Shown here piece by piece: positions 42,088 to 51,918 of a stretch of DNA of 64,000 nt. Source of the DNA: CBDEGK01 sp965237855 (GTDB lineage Bacteria; Pseudomonadota; Gammaproteobacteria; Pseudomonadales; Halieaceae). The stretch covers positions 1 through 64,000 of the forward strand of contig CBDEGK010000002.1 in NCBI GenBank assembly GCA_965237855.1, given 5' to 3'. The notes below the pieces were generated by a model. The model had not been told where the DNA came from. It did no database searches and saw only the letters and a list, made by a program, of their open reading frames with translations. Every line of letters starts with the position of its first letter. The first letter of the stretch is position 1. Position numbers and translations under genes: made by a program.

Positions 42088-44269
42088 TTTGCTTCTCCGC
42101 CGGTGACAAGGCGATGATAGCGGGCAGGAACAGCAAGTTGGAAATCAGTGCTGCAAGGATGGCACTACCCGATAGCAGCCCAAGATTACTGATGGGTTCG
42201 AAGGCCGAGGGCAGCAATGCGTAGAAGCCAATGCAGGCAGTGACGGTGGTGATGGTAATGCTGGGACCCACCTGGTTAATCGTGGACTCGACTGCCACGA
42301 TGGGCGTTTCCCCGCCCCGGCGCTGCTTGCGAAAACGAGTCAGGAAATGCACGGTATTGTCCACGGCTATACCCAGGGAGATACTGGCAACCATAACGGT
42401 GGCGGTGTTGAGGGCGATTTCCAACTGCCACATCAACAGGAAGATCACCAGCATGGGCATGATATTGGGCAGGATACTTATCAGCACCAGGTGGCGGGAG
42501 CGCAATCCCAGTCCGATCGTGGTAAATATCAACAGGAAGGCCAGTGAGAAGCTGGTCAGCTGGGTGGTCAGCAGGCCCTCACTGAGTGCGCGCATCTGAA
42601 CGGAGATGCCGGTATTGTTGGCCTGCAGCGGCTCCGGTAGTTGCGCAGAGAAGTGCTCAATGCTGTCAATGAGTTGAGAGGTGGCGGCATCGCCGCGCAA
42701 ATTGGCAAGTACTGATACTCGAATTCGATGTCCGTCAGGGGTGGCGTAAGCGGACAGCTGGCGACGATTGTCGCTGTCGAGCAATTCAATGATCTCCTGC
42801 GCACTGTCTGTCGACGGGGGTAGTGCATAGTCTTGTCGAGCACCGCCCTGGTGCCACTGGTTCATCTTCTTGAGCACACTCAGGGGACTGTATACACGCT
42901 TCACGCCATCGATTGATTCGATATGAGTAGAGAACTGCTCCAGCGCCGGCCAATAGTCCTGGCTGAGCCAGCCGCGGGGGGTTTCCACCACAACTTCGAT
43001 GGCAGTCAGTCCGGTCAGCCGGTCTGATACAAAACGGTGAGACTCGGTTAGAGGATGATTTTTTGGCAGGAACTGCAGGGAATCACCGGAGGAACTGATA
43101 TTGAAAACACCGGCGATGCCGAATCCCGCCAGCAATGTGAATACCGCAATGACCAGCCTCGGGTAACGCATGGTGAACCCCAGCCGTTTACGCAACACGC
43201 CACCCAACATGTGGCCGGCACCCTGGGCTGGCTTCACTCTTAGTAGCATCAAGAGCCAGGCGCCGACGGTAAAATTGGTGAGCAAAGAAAAAAGGATGCC
43301 CAGGGACATATAGATGCCCATCTGGAAAATGGCATCCAGGTTCGCCACCATCAGGGAGAGAAAACCCAGGGCAGTGGTGATAGAGGAGAGTGCGCAGGAC
43401 ATCGCCAATTCCCGCAGGGTGTGTTGCATCGCCCGCGCCCGCTCGGGTATGTCGTGCAGGGTGCGTTGGTAGCGACTGGCCACGTGAATACCATTGGCGA
43501 TAGCCAATACGAACAATACCAGCGGCAGGGAAGTGGTGATCAGGTTCATGCTCCAGCCGATCAGGCTGACCACGGCCATGGTATACAGCAGTGACAGGCC
43601 GCCGCAAACCAACACGGTCAGGGCCGCCGGCACAGAACGTAGCAATGATAACAAGATCAATAGCGCGGCAATTCCGGCAATGGGAAAAGTTCTGCCTATC
43701 TCCTGGGAGGTTATACGATTGATGGCGACAGAGAAGATAGGCTGACCGACCAGGTCGACCCGAAAGCCCTGATGCTCGGCAACGCGAACGACTTTTTCTA
43801 TCGCCTCTACCAGCTCAGCCCGGTCTCTCACTGAACTCAGTGCCTTCAATTGCAGCATCAAGCCGGCCACCTGCTCATCATCCGATATCAGCAGATTCTG
43901 ATAGAAGGGGGTGCTGGTCATTTCTTCATGGAGTGCCTCGGCGTCTTCTTCGCCGAACAGGTCGCGGTAGATGGCAGGTATGCCGTTGACCGATTCAACC
44001 TGGGGAATGGCCTGCAATTGGTCGAGCAGAAGCAGGCTGTCGTCGAGCACATCCTCGTCAAAGAGGTCGCGTCCGGACAGGGCGACGATAACAAATTCAT
44101 CGTGGCCGAAATCCTGTTTGAACTGACGATAGCGTTGTGCCGCCGGCCCCGACTGGTTCACCAACTTCTCCTGGCGATTGTCGACCGTGAGCTGGCTAAC
44201 CAGGTAGGCCGACGGTAGGGCCATCAACAGCAGGAAGAGAGCAGCGAGTCGCAGGCGTTGATAGAACAA
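42080..44269 (-). CDS. RND-family transporter (MMPL/patched-like)
   Basis: A 729-aa membrane protein with two sets of one plus five helices separated by two large periplasmic loops, the two-fold RND plan. Characteristic blocks are FVLAIANGIHVASRYQRTLH in the first half and ISLGIAVDNTVHFLTRFRKQ in the second. Size and lack of an obvious adaptor fit the MMPL/HpnN-like subgroup that moves lipids or hydrophobic molecules. I start at a TTG with GGGGAGA 7 bases upstream; the frame opens at a TTG 9 codons earlier. It is divergent from a TonB receptor. Confidence 0.9.
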   Translation of the reverse strand: MFYQRLRLAALFLLLMALPSAYLVSQLTVDNRQEKLVNQSGPAAQRYRQFKQDFGHDEFVIVALSGRDLFDEDVLDDSLLLLDQLQAIPQVESVNGIPAIYRDLFGEEDAEALHEEMTSTPFYQNLLISDDEQVAGLMLQLKALSSVRDRAELVEAIEKVVRVAEHQGFRVDLVGQPIFSVAINRITSQEIGRTFPIAGIAALLILLSLLRSVPAALTVLVCGGLSLLYTMAVVSLIGWSMNLITTSLPLVLFVLAIANGIHVASRYQRTLHDIPERARAMQHTLRELAMSCALSSITTALGFLSLMVANLDAIFQMGIYMSLGILFSLLTNFTVGAWLLMLLRVKPAQGAGHMLGGVLRKRLGFTMRYPRLVIAVFTLLAGFGIAGVFNISSSGDSLQFLPKNHPLTESHRFVSDRLTGLTAIEVVVETPRGWLSQDYWPALEQFSTHIESIDGVKRVYSPLSVLKKMNQWHQGGARQDYALPPSTDSAQEIIELLDSDNRRQLSAYATPDGHRIRVSVLANLRGDAATSQLIDSIEHFSAQLPEPLQANNTGISVQMRALSEGLLTTQLTSFSLAFLLIFTTIGLGLRSRHLVLISILPNIMPMLVIFLLMWQLEIALNTATVMVASISLGIAVDNTVHFLTRFRKQRRGGETPIVAVESTINQVGPSITITTVTACIGFYALLPSAFEPISNLGLLSGSAILAALISNLLFLPAIIALSPAEKQNA

Positions 44270-44330
44270 TACTTTTCTCCCCGTGTAATGGCACAATAAT
44301 ACTAAGCCGCGTCACAGAAAGGGAGCCACA

Positions 44331-46535
44331 TTGCTTGCAGCCGTAAACATGCTTGTTCTACTGGCATTGGGGTCGCTTGAGCTGGAAGAGGTGATCGTGA
44401 CGGTGCGGCGCCGGGAAACATCGATCCTCGAAGCCCCCATTTCCGTTACTGCATTTTCTGACCTACAGCTGGAACAAATTCGCCTAGATACTGTGGCGGA
44501 TATTGCCCCCCAGACACCGAATCTCACCATCTCGGAAAGCTTGTTTGGCAACGCCACGCCGCTGATCAGCATTCGAGGCATTACCAACCTGGACATTTCG
44601 AATTTCGCCAAGGATTACCCGGTCGGTTATTACCTGGACGGGGTCATTGTCGGCCGCGCCTCGGGTAGTTTGCTTAACCTGTTCGAGGTGGAACGCATTG
44701 AGGTGTTGCGCGGCCCCCAAGGTACTCTGTACGGCCGTAACACCATCGGCGGCGCCATCAGTATCATTAGCAAAAAGCCGACCGGGGAATGGGGCTTCAA
44801 GCAAGAACTTGGCATTGGCAATCGCAATCTGTTCCAATCAAAGACCCATATCAATCTGCCGGATTTTGCCAGCGTCAGCCTCAAGGGCTCCTATGTGATA
44901 GGGGAGGCTGACGGGGCGGTGGACAATGATTTTTTCGGTGCCGCGACCAATGCCTTGGGTCCGGGTTTGCAGGGAGATGAAGTGGCCAGCACTCTGGGTG
45001 GTCATGAGAGCGAAGCCTGGCGGGTCGCTGCTCGCTGGGAACCCCATGATAACTTCCTGCTGGATTACTCCTTCGAACGCAATCGCTACGAGGGCACGGT
45101 GGTTCCCATGCAGCTGATCTACGGTGATCCCAATGGCGTGTTTGGCTGGGCTCTGACCACTCCCGGCTCAGAATCGCGACAAGGGCGCTTGACCTTAAAC
45201 AATGCCGAGACCAGTCGCAGCGACGTCGACGGCCATAACCTCTCAATGAGCTGGGAATTGCCGGAATTGACGATCAAGTCAATAAGTGGTTATCGAACCC
45301 TGGATCAACACGGCGCCAAGGACCTGGATGGGGGGCATCATCTGGTACCCTTCCTGGAAGCGGCGCAGACCCCCCAGCAGCAGGAGCAGTTTTCCCAGGA
45401 GATCCAGTTTATAGGCACGGCCTTTGACCAGGCCGTCGACTATGTGACCGGGCTTTACTACTTTAAGGAAACCGGCACCAGTCATAACGACGCCATTGCC
45501 ACGGTGTTCTATTTCCCGGACGTGTTGGATATCGAAAACACCTCGATGGCACTCTACGGTGAGGCTACCTTCCCACTGGTAGCTGTGGCGGAACCTCTCA
45601 GCTTAACCCTCGGTCTGCGCTATACCTATGACGAACGCGAAGCGGATATCAGTCGTGTCCTTATTCCGGAGGCGGCTTCTTACCAAGCCAGCGGCAAGGA
45701 TGACTGGTCTCATTTTGATTGGAGTGCCACCGCCAATTACCGGGTGGAAGACCGTATTCACACCTATCTGCGAGTCGCTACTGCCTATCGCAGCGGTGGC
45801 TTTAACGCCCGCGCCGACACCCCGGAACGCTTTAATGCCACCTTTGATCCGGAGCAGGTGCTGGCCTACGAGATTGGTGTCAAGGCTGAGTGGTTCGATC
45901 GTCGCTATCGCACCAATGTGGCTGTGTTCTACAGCGAGTACGACGACCTGCAGGTGGATCAAACTGAGATTGGCGTTGGTTCTTTTAACCTGGTGACTGC
46001 TAACGCCGGCTCGGCCCGCACCTGGGGTACCGAGATTGAGATGATTGCTGTGGCCTTACCGGGCTTAACCCTGTCCCTGGCCTACGGATTTTTTGATAGT
46101 GAGTACGATGAATTTATCGCGGTCTTCAACGACAACCAGGACTTTGCCGACCAGGCTGGCTTTCCGCTGGTGGCGAAGCACAGCCTCAGTTTAAGCGCGC
46201 TCTACGATTTCCCGGTGATGGCCGCCGGTGAGCTCACCTTTTACGCCAGCTACGCCTATACGGATGAGCAGAGCTTTGGCTATCGCAGAGGTGGGGCCGA
46301 GGATGCCGGCTTCTTTAATGGCAGCGACGATTACCAACTGCTCAGTGGCAGGCTTACCCTGGCTGAGTTGCCCTTCGTTACCACCGGCAGTTTGCGCCTC
46401 GCTTTGTGGGGCAAAAACCTCACCGATGAGGAGTACAAGGTGTTTGGATCTGACTTGCTGAGCAGCCTGGGTACACTCACCGCCAGCTATGCACCCACCC
46501 GCTCCTATGGCCTGGATATCGTCTACCAGTACTAG
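44331..46535 (+). CDS. TonB-dependent outer-membrane receptor
   Basis: A 734-aa receptor. A TonB-box-like stretch LEEVIVTVRRRE is followed by a plug domain (SVTAFSDLQLEQI, PLISIRGITNLDIS, VERIEVLRGPQGTLYGRNTI GG pattern) and a beta-barrel ending in LDIVYQY. The plug and barrel resemble receptors annotated for siderophores or hydrophobic compounds. The start is a TTG after AAAGGGAG; its signal region (LLAAVNMLVLLALGS) oddly lacks basic residues before the hydrophobic core. It is divergent from the RND operon across 61 bases, so both may handle the same compound class. Confidence 0.9.
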   Translation: MLAAVNMLVLLALGSLELEEVIVTVRRRETSILEAPISVTAFSDLQLEQIRLDTVADIAPQTPNLTISESLFGNATPLISIRGITNLDISNFAKDYPVGYYLDGVIVGRASGSLLNLFEVERIEVLRGPQGTLYGRNTIGGAISIISKKPTGEWGFKQELGIGNRNLFQSKTHINLPDFASVSLKGSYVIGEADGAVDNDFFGAATNALGPGLQGDEVASTLGGHESEAWRVAARWEPHDNFLLDYSFERNRYEGTVVPMQLIYGDPNGVFGWALTTPGSESRQGRLTLNNAETSRSDVDGHNLSMSWELPELTIKSISGYRTLDQHGAKDLDGGHHLVPFLEAAQTPQQQEQFSQEIQFIGTAFDQAVDYVTGLYYFKETGTSHNDAIATVFYFPDVLDIENTSMALYGEATFPLVAVAEPLSLTLGLRYTYDEREADISRVLIPEAASYQASGKDDWSHFDWSATANYRVEDRIHTYLRVATAYRSGGFNARADTPERFNATFDPEQVLAYEIGVKAEWFDRRYRTNVAVFYSEYDDLQVDQTEIGVGSFNLVTANAGSARTWGTEIEMIAVALPGLTLSLAYGFFDSEYDEFIAVFNDNQDFADQAGFPLVAKHSLSLSALYDFPVMAAGELTFYASYAYTDEQSFGYRRGGAEDAGFFNGSDDYQLLSGRLTLAELPFVTTGSLRLALWGKNLTDEEYKVFGSDLLSSLGTLTASYAPTRSYGLDIVYQY

Positions 46536-48301
46536 TCCGTTTTTTTCTTTTTCAGTTTTGATTTTGCTTTTGATTTGGGCTTCTTTTTGGGCTTTGGCTT
46601 GTGCCGTTCTTTGGCGCCGAGACGGGAGATTTGCAGGCGCTGCCCAGATACCCAGACTGCCTTGAGGTGTTGGAAGACCTCCTTGGGCATACCCTCCGGC
46701 AGGTCCACCGTGCTGTAATTTTCGTAGATCTCGACGCGGCCGATGTATTCCGCGTCCACCTCCGCCTCGTTGGCAATGGCGCCGACGATATTGCCGGGAT
46801 TAACGCCGTGGCTGTGCCCGACCTCAATTCGAAAGCGCTCCAGTTCCTTGTCGGGGGCGGGTACATCGCGCTGCTCCGGACGGCGGTCGGCCCGGGGCCC
46901 CGGTGAAAACTCCTTGCGCTCCTTCCCTGCAGTCGATTTTTTGCGGTCGGGACGAGGTTCCATTGGCCGCTGGGGCTTTTCCTTCATGTATATCGGTTGT
47001 TTCCCCTGCGCCATTTCCACCAGGGCGGCAGCAATGTCGACAACGGGCACCCCGTATTCATGTTGGTATTCCTTTACCAGCTCCCGGAACTTGTCGAGTT
47101 CGGCACTGGCGAGGGTGTCGCTGATTTTTCCCTTGAAGCGCTTAACCCGGGTGCCGGCGACGTCTGCGGCGGTGGGCAGGTCCATTTGTTCAATACTCTT
47201 GCCGGTGGATTTCTCGATGGCACGCAGCAGGCGTCGCTCACGGTTGGAGGCGAACAGGATGGCATCACCTTTGCGGCCGGCCCGGCCGGTGCGGCCAATG
47301 CGGTGTACATAGCCTTCAACATCGTGGGGAATGTCGTAGTTGATGACGTGGGAAACGCGTTCGACATCCAGGCCGCGGGCGGCGACATCAGTTGCCACCA
47401 GGATATCCAACCTGCCCTTTTTCAAACCCTCTACGGTTTGTTCGCGAACTTTTTGCACAATATCGCCATTGAGGGCTGCGGTAGCGTATCCGCGCGCGGC
47501 CAGCTTATCGGCCAGCTCCACGGTGGCGATCTTGGTGCGCACGAATACGATCATGCCATCAAATTCTTCCACCTCGAGAATGCGGGTGAGGGCGTCGAGC
47601 TTATGCAGGCCGCTGACCATCCACACCCGCTGACGAATCGTTTCCGCGGTGGTTTGCTTGACCTTGATGGTGATTTCTTCGGGATTGTTCAGATACTTTT
47701 TGGTGATGCGCCGTATCGCGGTCGGCATGGTGGCGGAGAACAATGCCACCTGGCGTTGTTCAGGTGTTTGTTCGAGAATCCACTCGACGTCATCGATAAA
47801 GCCCATGCGCAGCATTTCGTCCCCCTCGTCCAACACAAGGCAGCGCAATTCGTTCAGTTTCAACGAGCCACGGCGCATATGGTCCATGACTCTGCCAGGG
47901 GTGCCGACCACCACCTGTACACCGCGCTGGAGTTGTCGCAGTTGGGTGCGGTAGTCCTGGCCGCCATAAACTGGCAGCACATGAAAATCTTTGAGATTGG
48001 CTGCGTAGCGTTGAAAAGCCTCCGCCACCTGTATCGCCAGTTCTCGTGTCGGCGTCAGTACCAGCACCTGCGGGGTTTTCTGTGACTTGTCCAGGCGAGC
48101 CAGGATAGGCAGGGCAAAGGCCGCGGTTTTGCCGGTACCGGTCTGGGCCTGGCCCAGTACATCTTTGCCTTCCAGCATGGGCGGTATGGTGAGCGCCTGG
48201 ATAGCCGAGGGGGTTTCGTAGCCGACGGCATCCAGTGCCTGCATTAGCGGCGCGGGCAGGCCCAGTTCCGAGAAACTGCTTATTTCCTGTGGGGTTGTCA
48301 T
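46532..48301 (-). CDS. deaD: DEAD-box RNA helicase DeaD/CsdA, motif II DEGD
   Basis: A 589-aa helicase with DeaD architecture: Q-motif (FSELGLPAPLMQAL), motif I AQTGTGKT, PTRELAIQV, SATMPTAI, TDVAARGLDVE, HRIGRTGRAG, then a DbpA-type RNA-binding domain (FRIEVGHSHGVNPGNIVGAI) and a lysine-rich tail. Motif II reads LVLDEGDEMLRMGF, so residues 158-161 are DEGD instead of DEAD. The change keeps both acidic residues but replaces the Ala. It acts in ribosome assembly and cold adaptation. It is convergent with the TonB receptor (4-base overlap). Confidence 0.93.
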   Translation of the reverse strand: MTTPQEISSFSELGLPAPLMQALDAVGYETPSAIQALTIPPMLEGKDVLGQAQTGTGKTAAFALPILARLDKSQKTPQVLVLTPTRELAIQVAEAFQRYAANLKDFHVLPVYGGQDYRTQLRQLQRGVQVVVGTPGRVMDHMRRGSLKLNELRCLVLDEGDEMLRMGFIDDVEWILEQTPEQRQVALFSATMPTAIRRITKKYLNNPEEITIKVKQTTAETIRQRVWMVSGLHKLDALTRILEVEEFDGMIVFVRTKIATVELADKLAARGYATAALNGDIVQKVREQTVEGLKKGRLDILVATDVAARGLDVERVSHVINYDIPHDVEGYVHRIGRTGRAGRKGDAILFASNRERRLLRAIEKSTGKSIEQMDLPTAADVAGTRVKRFKGKISDTLASAELDKFRELVKEYQHEYGVPVVDIAAALVEMAQGKQPIYMKEKPQRPMEPRPDRKKSTAGKERKEFSPGPRADRRPEQRDVPAPDKELERFRIEVGHSHGVNPGNIVGAIANEAEVDAEYIGRVEIYENYSTVDLPEGMPKEVFQHLKAVWVSGQRLQISRLGAKERHKPKPKKKPKSKAKSKLKKKKTD

Positions 48302-48419
48302 GGTGTTGCCTTGGGTGGGGGGCGGCGATTATACACGATTTTATGGCCGCCTGAGCCTGGTCAATATAGGAGAAAAGACCGCTATTCACTACACTGGACT
48401 TCTGCTGCGGAGAACTATC

Positions 48420-49277
48420 ATGTCGAGTCAAAACCTAGAGCCCTGGCTCAACGGCCGGTCGTTTGAAGATTGCTACCAACAATATGAAGAGCAGGGCTAT
48501 GTTATTTTTGAGGGCATCATGGCCGCAGCTGAAGTTACGCGTGTCCGTGAAGCATTGACCCCGCACCTGACTCAGTCCGGGCGGAATAACTTCGAGGGTT
48601 ATAAATCAAACCGGGTGTATTCCCTGTTGGCCAAGTCGCCAGAGGTGTTTTCCGATATGGTGACTCATCCGCTGGCGCTGGCGTTTGCCGAACGGGAGCT
48701 GGGGGAGTCCTGCCTGTTGTCGGCACTGCTGGCTATAAACCTGCACCCGGGTGAGACCGTGCAGGACTGGCATCACGACGACAACCACCTGTTTATTCCG
48801 CTGCCGCGTCCGGCCTACGCCGTGAGTACTTTCTGGGCTATTGATGAGATGACCGAGGACAACGGTGCCACCGAGATCATTCCTCGCAGTCACCTGTGGA
48901 CCGAGGCGGAACGCATCCAGATGGGCGGCCCGGACGAGTGGATTCAGCAGAGCGGCGGTGATGCGAATCATGACCCTTGTCCTCGCGGCGATAGCGTGAA
49001 AATAACCATGCCTGCGGGATCACTGATGGTGGCCAAGGGCACGATGTTTCACCGCGGGGGTGCCAACCGGTCCGATCAGCCCAGGTTGATCGTGACGCCG
49101 CAGTATTGTCCAGGCTGGGCTCGGCAGCTGGAAAATATCATGGCTGTCACCCCGCGCGAAATTGCGGCCCAGCTTCCGAAACGTACCCGTGAGCTCATCG
49201 GTTACTCCATTCACGGTGCCTTCATGGGCTACGTTGACGGTGTACACCCGGATAAACTTCTGACCACAGAGCAATAA
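48420..49277 (+). CDS. Phytanoyl-CoA dioxygenase family protein (copy 1)
   Basis: A 285-aa Fe(II)/2-oxoglutarate oxygenase. The HxD iron motif is in DWHHDDNHLFIP, the distal His in MFHRGGANRSDQPRL with the 2-oxoglutarate-binding Arg after it, and NGATEIIPRSHLW is a family block. The frame is open to 48300, but ATG 48420 with GCGGAGAAC upstream is the real start. It hydroxylates an unidentified hydrophobic substrate. It is followed after 37 bases by a CMD-family gene; the same PhyH-CMD pair recurs at 56142-57555. Confidence 0.9.
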   Translation: MSSQNLEPWLNGRSFEDCYQQYEEQGYVIFEGIMAAAEVTRVREALTPHLTQSGRNNFEGYKSNRVYSLLAKSPEVFSDMVTHPLALAFAERELGESCLLSALLAINLHPGETVQDWHHDDNHLFIPLPRPAYAVSTFWAIDEMTEDNGATEIIPRSHLWTEAERIQMGGPDEWIQQSGGDANHDPCPRGDSVKITMPAGSLMVAKGTMFHRGGANRSDQPRLIVTPQYCPGWARQLENIMAVTPREIAAQLPKRTRELIGYSIHGAFMGYVDGVHPDKLLTTEQ

Positions 49278-49314
49278 TCCAGGGATGTGGTGCTAACTGT
49301 TAGTGGAGATCAGC

Positions 49315-49974
49315 ATGCCCAGATTACGACAAGTTCCTCGAAGCGAGGCCGATCCCATCGCCACCATGATGTACGACATGTTGTTCGGTGAGCGCGATCC
49401 GGTGGCAGAGCCGGGGACAGAGACGGGTACGCCCGGAAATTGGTGGACCGTCTTCGCCCTGGTGCCCGATTGTCTGAAGCACGCCATTGAGGGCTTTCAA
49501 TTCTATCGCGATCCCAAGCGTAAGCTCGACCCACAATTGCGAGAGCTGGGCCAGACGCGGGCTGGCTACACGCGCGGATCCCAGTTCGTGTATTCACAGC
49601 ACTGTAAGTCCTGCCGCTCGGTGGGTCTGTCTGAGGAAAAAATCCAGGCCATAGCGGCCTGGCAGGTCAGCGACTTGTTTTCCGAGTTGGAGAGAGCGGT
49701 ACTTGCCTATACTGACGCCCTGGTATTGGAAGGTGGCAGGGTGGCGGACGTAATATTTTCCGTGCTGCAGGCGCATTTATCCGATGAAGAAATTCTTGAG
49801 CTGACCTACACCACGACACTGTATGAAATGCACGCGGTCATGAGTCGGGCGTTGAGACTGGAATACGACGATGTGGATGAGCGTATTGTCGAAATAGCGG
49901 CACCGAGTGGTGGTTCCGATGATGTGATGAATATGGTTGATAGAGAAGATAGTGAAGGCAGCGAGAAGGAGTAG
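49315..49974 (+). CDS. Carboxymuconolactone decarboxylase (CMD/AhpD-like) protein, CxxC form
   Basis: A 219-aa all-helical CMD protein. The redox motif is C97-K-S-C100 in SQHCKSCRSVGL. Typical CMD helices follow (ELERAVLAYTDALVLE and DEEILELTYTTTLYEMHAVM). AhpD-type members use the CxxC as a peroxidase/disulfide reductase centre. Start ATG at 49315 has GTGGAG 8 bases upstream. It is between a PhyH gene and a VOC gene on one strand. Its counterpart at 57007 has TGA in place of the second Cys. Confidence 0.88.
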   Translation: MPRLRQVPRSEADPIATMMYDMLFGERDPVAEPGTETGTPGNWWTVFALVPDCLKHAIEGFQFYRDPKRKLDPQLRELGQTRAGYTRGSQFVYSQHCKSCRSVGLSEEKIQAIAAWQVSDLFSELERAVLAYTDALVLEGGRVADVIFSVLQAHLSDEEILELTYTTTLYEMHAVMSRALRLEYDDVDERIVEIAAPSGGSDDVMNMVDREDSEGSEKE

Positions 49975-49978
49975 GGAA

Positions 49979-50497
49979 ATGGGATACCATCATTTGGCGT
50001 TAGCCTGTAAGGATATTCACGCCATTCACGAGTTCTACGAGGGCGTCATGGGCTTCGAGCTGGTCAAAGTGGAAATTGGCCCCGTGCCTGAAGGTGGCTG
50101 GGCCAAACACTTTTTCTTTCGCATGGAGGACGACTCCAAGTTTATCGCTTTCTGGGAATTGCACGAGGTGCCCGGTACCGAAAATATGGAAACCAATATA
50201 TCCAAGGCGGCCGGGCTGCCGGACCAGATCAATCATCTGTCGTTCGATGTGAAGGACATGGCGGAACTACAGACGCGCAAGCAGCGCTGGCTGGAGGCCG
50301 GCCTGGATGTGATAGAGGTCGATCACAACTGGTGCCATTCAATCTACACGAAGGACCCCAACGATGTGATGGTAGAGTTTTGCCTGACCACGGGCAGCTT
50401 TACCGAGGAGAATCGTGCAACCGCCTTGCGAGCCCTGGATACGACAGAGCCGGAATTCTCTCCACCGCCCGCGGCGATTGATTTTCATGCTCCCTAG
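49979..50497 (+). CDS. VOC/glyoxalase superfamily protein
   Basis: A 172-aa vicinal-oxygen-chelate protein: HHLALACKDIHAIHEFYEGV at the start and IYTKDPNDVMVEFCL near the end, the paired beta-alpha-beta modules with a metal His at each start and a Glu at the end (VEF). It could be a dioxygenase, isomerase or glyoxalase. ATG 49979 follows AGGAGTAGGG, giving a strong ribosome site 4 bases after the CMD stop. PhyH-CMD-VOC thus form an operon. It overlaps the convergent Rieske gene by 4 bases. Confidence 0.88.
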   Translation: MGYHHLALACKDIHAIHEFYEGVMGFELVKVEIGPVPEGGWAKHFFFRMEDDSKFIAFWELHEVPGTENMETNISKAAGLPDQINHLSFDVKDMAELQTRKQRWLEAGLDVIEVDHNWCHSIYTKDPNDVMVEFCLTTGSFTEENRATALRALDTTEPEFSPPPAAIDFHAP

Positions 50498-51867
50498 CGG
50501 TTGAGGTATTCGTCCAGGGTAAGATGTACGCGGCGAATTCGGGCTTCCTGATAGTTACCCAGGGTTAAGCCCTTGCGGGTAGTTTTCAATCCCTGTTGCT
50601 GCGCCTGCAGGTTGTCCGTGTCCTGGTCGTAGACTGCGCCCAGCCAGTCCAGTTCTTCAACCTCAGTGTAGGATTGTTCCACGGTCAGGTGAATCGGCTG
50701 CGGTGGTGTGGGATGTTCTGCGCCATCGGGCAGCGGTTCCATAATCAATAGGTCGAACAGGCACTGGTCGACATCGTTGCCCAGCGGACGAAAGCGATAG
50801 ACCATGGGTATATTGATGCCCGGGAACAAAAACATATTGGGAAACAGGTGGTACTCGATGGAATCGAGCATCAGGCTATCGCTATGGCGTGACAGGTCAA
50901 CGCCCAGATTCTCTCCCAACTGCTCCCGCATAAGTTGCGCCGCCACACCACGAGCAGTTTCGCCTGCCTCGAGTGGTCGTGGTTTCACCGCCAGTTGGGC
51001 GAGTAACTCCTCTTCGGTGAGTGTTGGTTCACGCCACTTTTTCCCCGGGTAGTCAGCCAGGGATTCGGGGCTGTAATTGCCGATATTGTGAATAAAGCGG
51101 CTGAGGTATTTCCCGAAAATATCGTATTGGGTGTTGGCGCCATTCGGTGAATGGTGTGTGTGGAAGTTGTGATAGGCCTCCATGAAGGCCTCCTGCGCGG
51201 CTTTCCAGTTGGCCGGCAGCTGTTTCTGTACATGCAACTTTATCCGGCGTCGTTCGAGTGGAGTCTCCTGAAAATGTTCTGGTAGTACATCCAATTGCTC
51301 GAGTAGTGGCGCCGCATGTCTGTCGAGGTTAATAAAGACGAAGCCACCCCATGTGTCGCAGGCGACCTCCTGCAGTGAGTGACTTTCGCTGCTGACGTGA
51401 GGAAAATCCCAGCTGCCGGGGATCGGCCGCAGCGCGCCATTCAGTTCCCAGTACCAACCGTGGAAGGGGCAGGTAATATGAGGCCTGTGGCCGCAACCTT
51501 GTGTCGCTAACAGGCGTGTACCCCTGTGCGTACAGCTATTCAGGTAAGCCTTGATGGTGTTTTCTTCTGCGCGTACGACAATGACGGAGTAGTCGCCGAT
51601 ATCGTAGACATAATTGTCCCCGACACGGGCAATGTGCTCTTGCCGGCAGGCCCACTGCCAGGTCTTTGTCCACATGGCGTGCATTTCCCGGCGGAAAAAA
51701 TCCTCGCTGGTATAGCGGGAGCTGTCTAGGTCGTCGTCGCCGAGAAAGTCATAGACATTGTCCAATAAGCTCTGCGGAGGCGGTACTGCATCACCGCGCA
51801 GAGTGTCTGCGACGCTGGGACCCGGCGCCCGGGCATCACCCGGCGCGTTGTTTTTGTTGTCTGTCAT
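50494..51867 (-). CDS. Rieske non-haem iron oxygenase, alpha subunit
   Basis: A 457-aa ring-hydroxylating oxygenase large subunit. The Rieske [2Fe-2S] ligands are CTHRG and CPFHGWYWELNG (C-x-H...C-x2-H) at ~110-140. The mononuclear iron region is EAFMEAYHNFHTHHSPNG at ~240. Length fits alpha subunits. I start at ATG 51867; the frame runs on to 52152 only across the divergent gene. No ferredoxin or reductase gene is adjacent, so electrons must come from elsewhere. Two SnoaL-like genes lie directly divergent. Confidence 0.92.
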   Translation of the reverse strand: MTDNKNNAPGDARAPGPSVADTLRGDAVPPPQSLLDNVYDFLGDDDLDSSRYTSEDFFRREMHAMWTKTWQWACRQEHIARVGDNYVYDIGDYSVIVVRAEENTIKAYLNSCTHRGTRLLATQGCGHRPHITCPFHGWYWELNGALRPIPGSWDFPHVSSESHSLQEVACDTWGGFVFINLDRHAAPLLEQLDVLPEHFQETPLERRRIKLHVQKQLPANWKAAQEAFMEAYHNFHTHHSPNGANTQYDIFGKYLSRFIHNIGNYSPESLADYPGKKWREPTLTEEELLAQLAVKPRPLEAGETARGVAAQLMREQLGENLGVDLSRHSDSLMLDSIEYHLFPNMFLFPGINIPMVYRFRPLGNDVDQCLFDLLIMEPLPDGAEHPTPPQPIHLTVEQSYTEVEELDWLGAVYDQDTDNLQAQQQGLKTTRKGLTLGNYQEARIRRVHLTLDEYLNR

Positions 51868-51918
51868 GACATAGACTCTAATGCCATTAAGCTGATCTGC
51901 CAATGCGGGGTGTAAACA

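Noticed and set aside
46997..48085. 362-codon plus-strand frame antisense to deaD
   Set aside because: Composition is that of an antisense shadow; DeaD motifs are on the minus strand.
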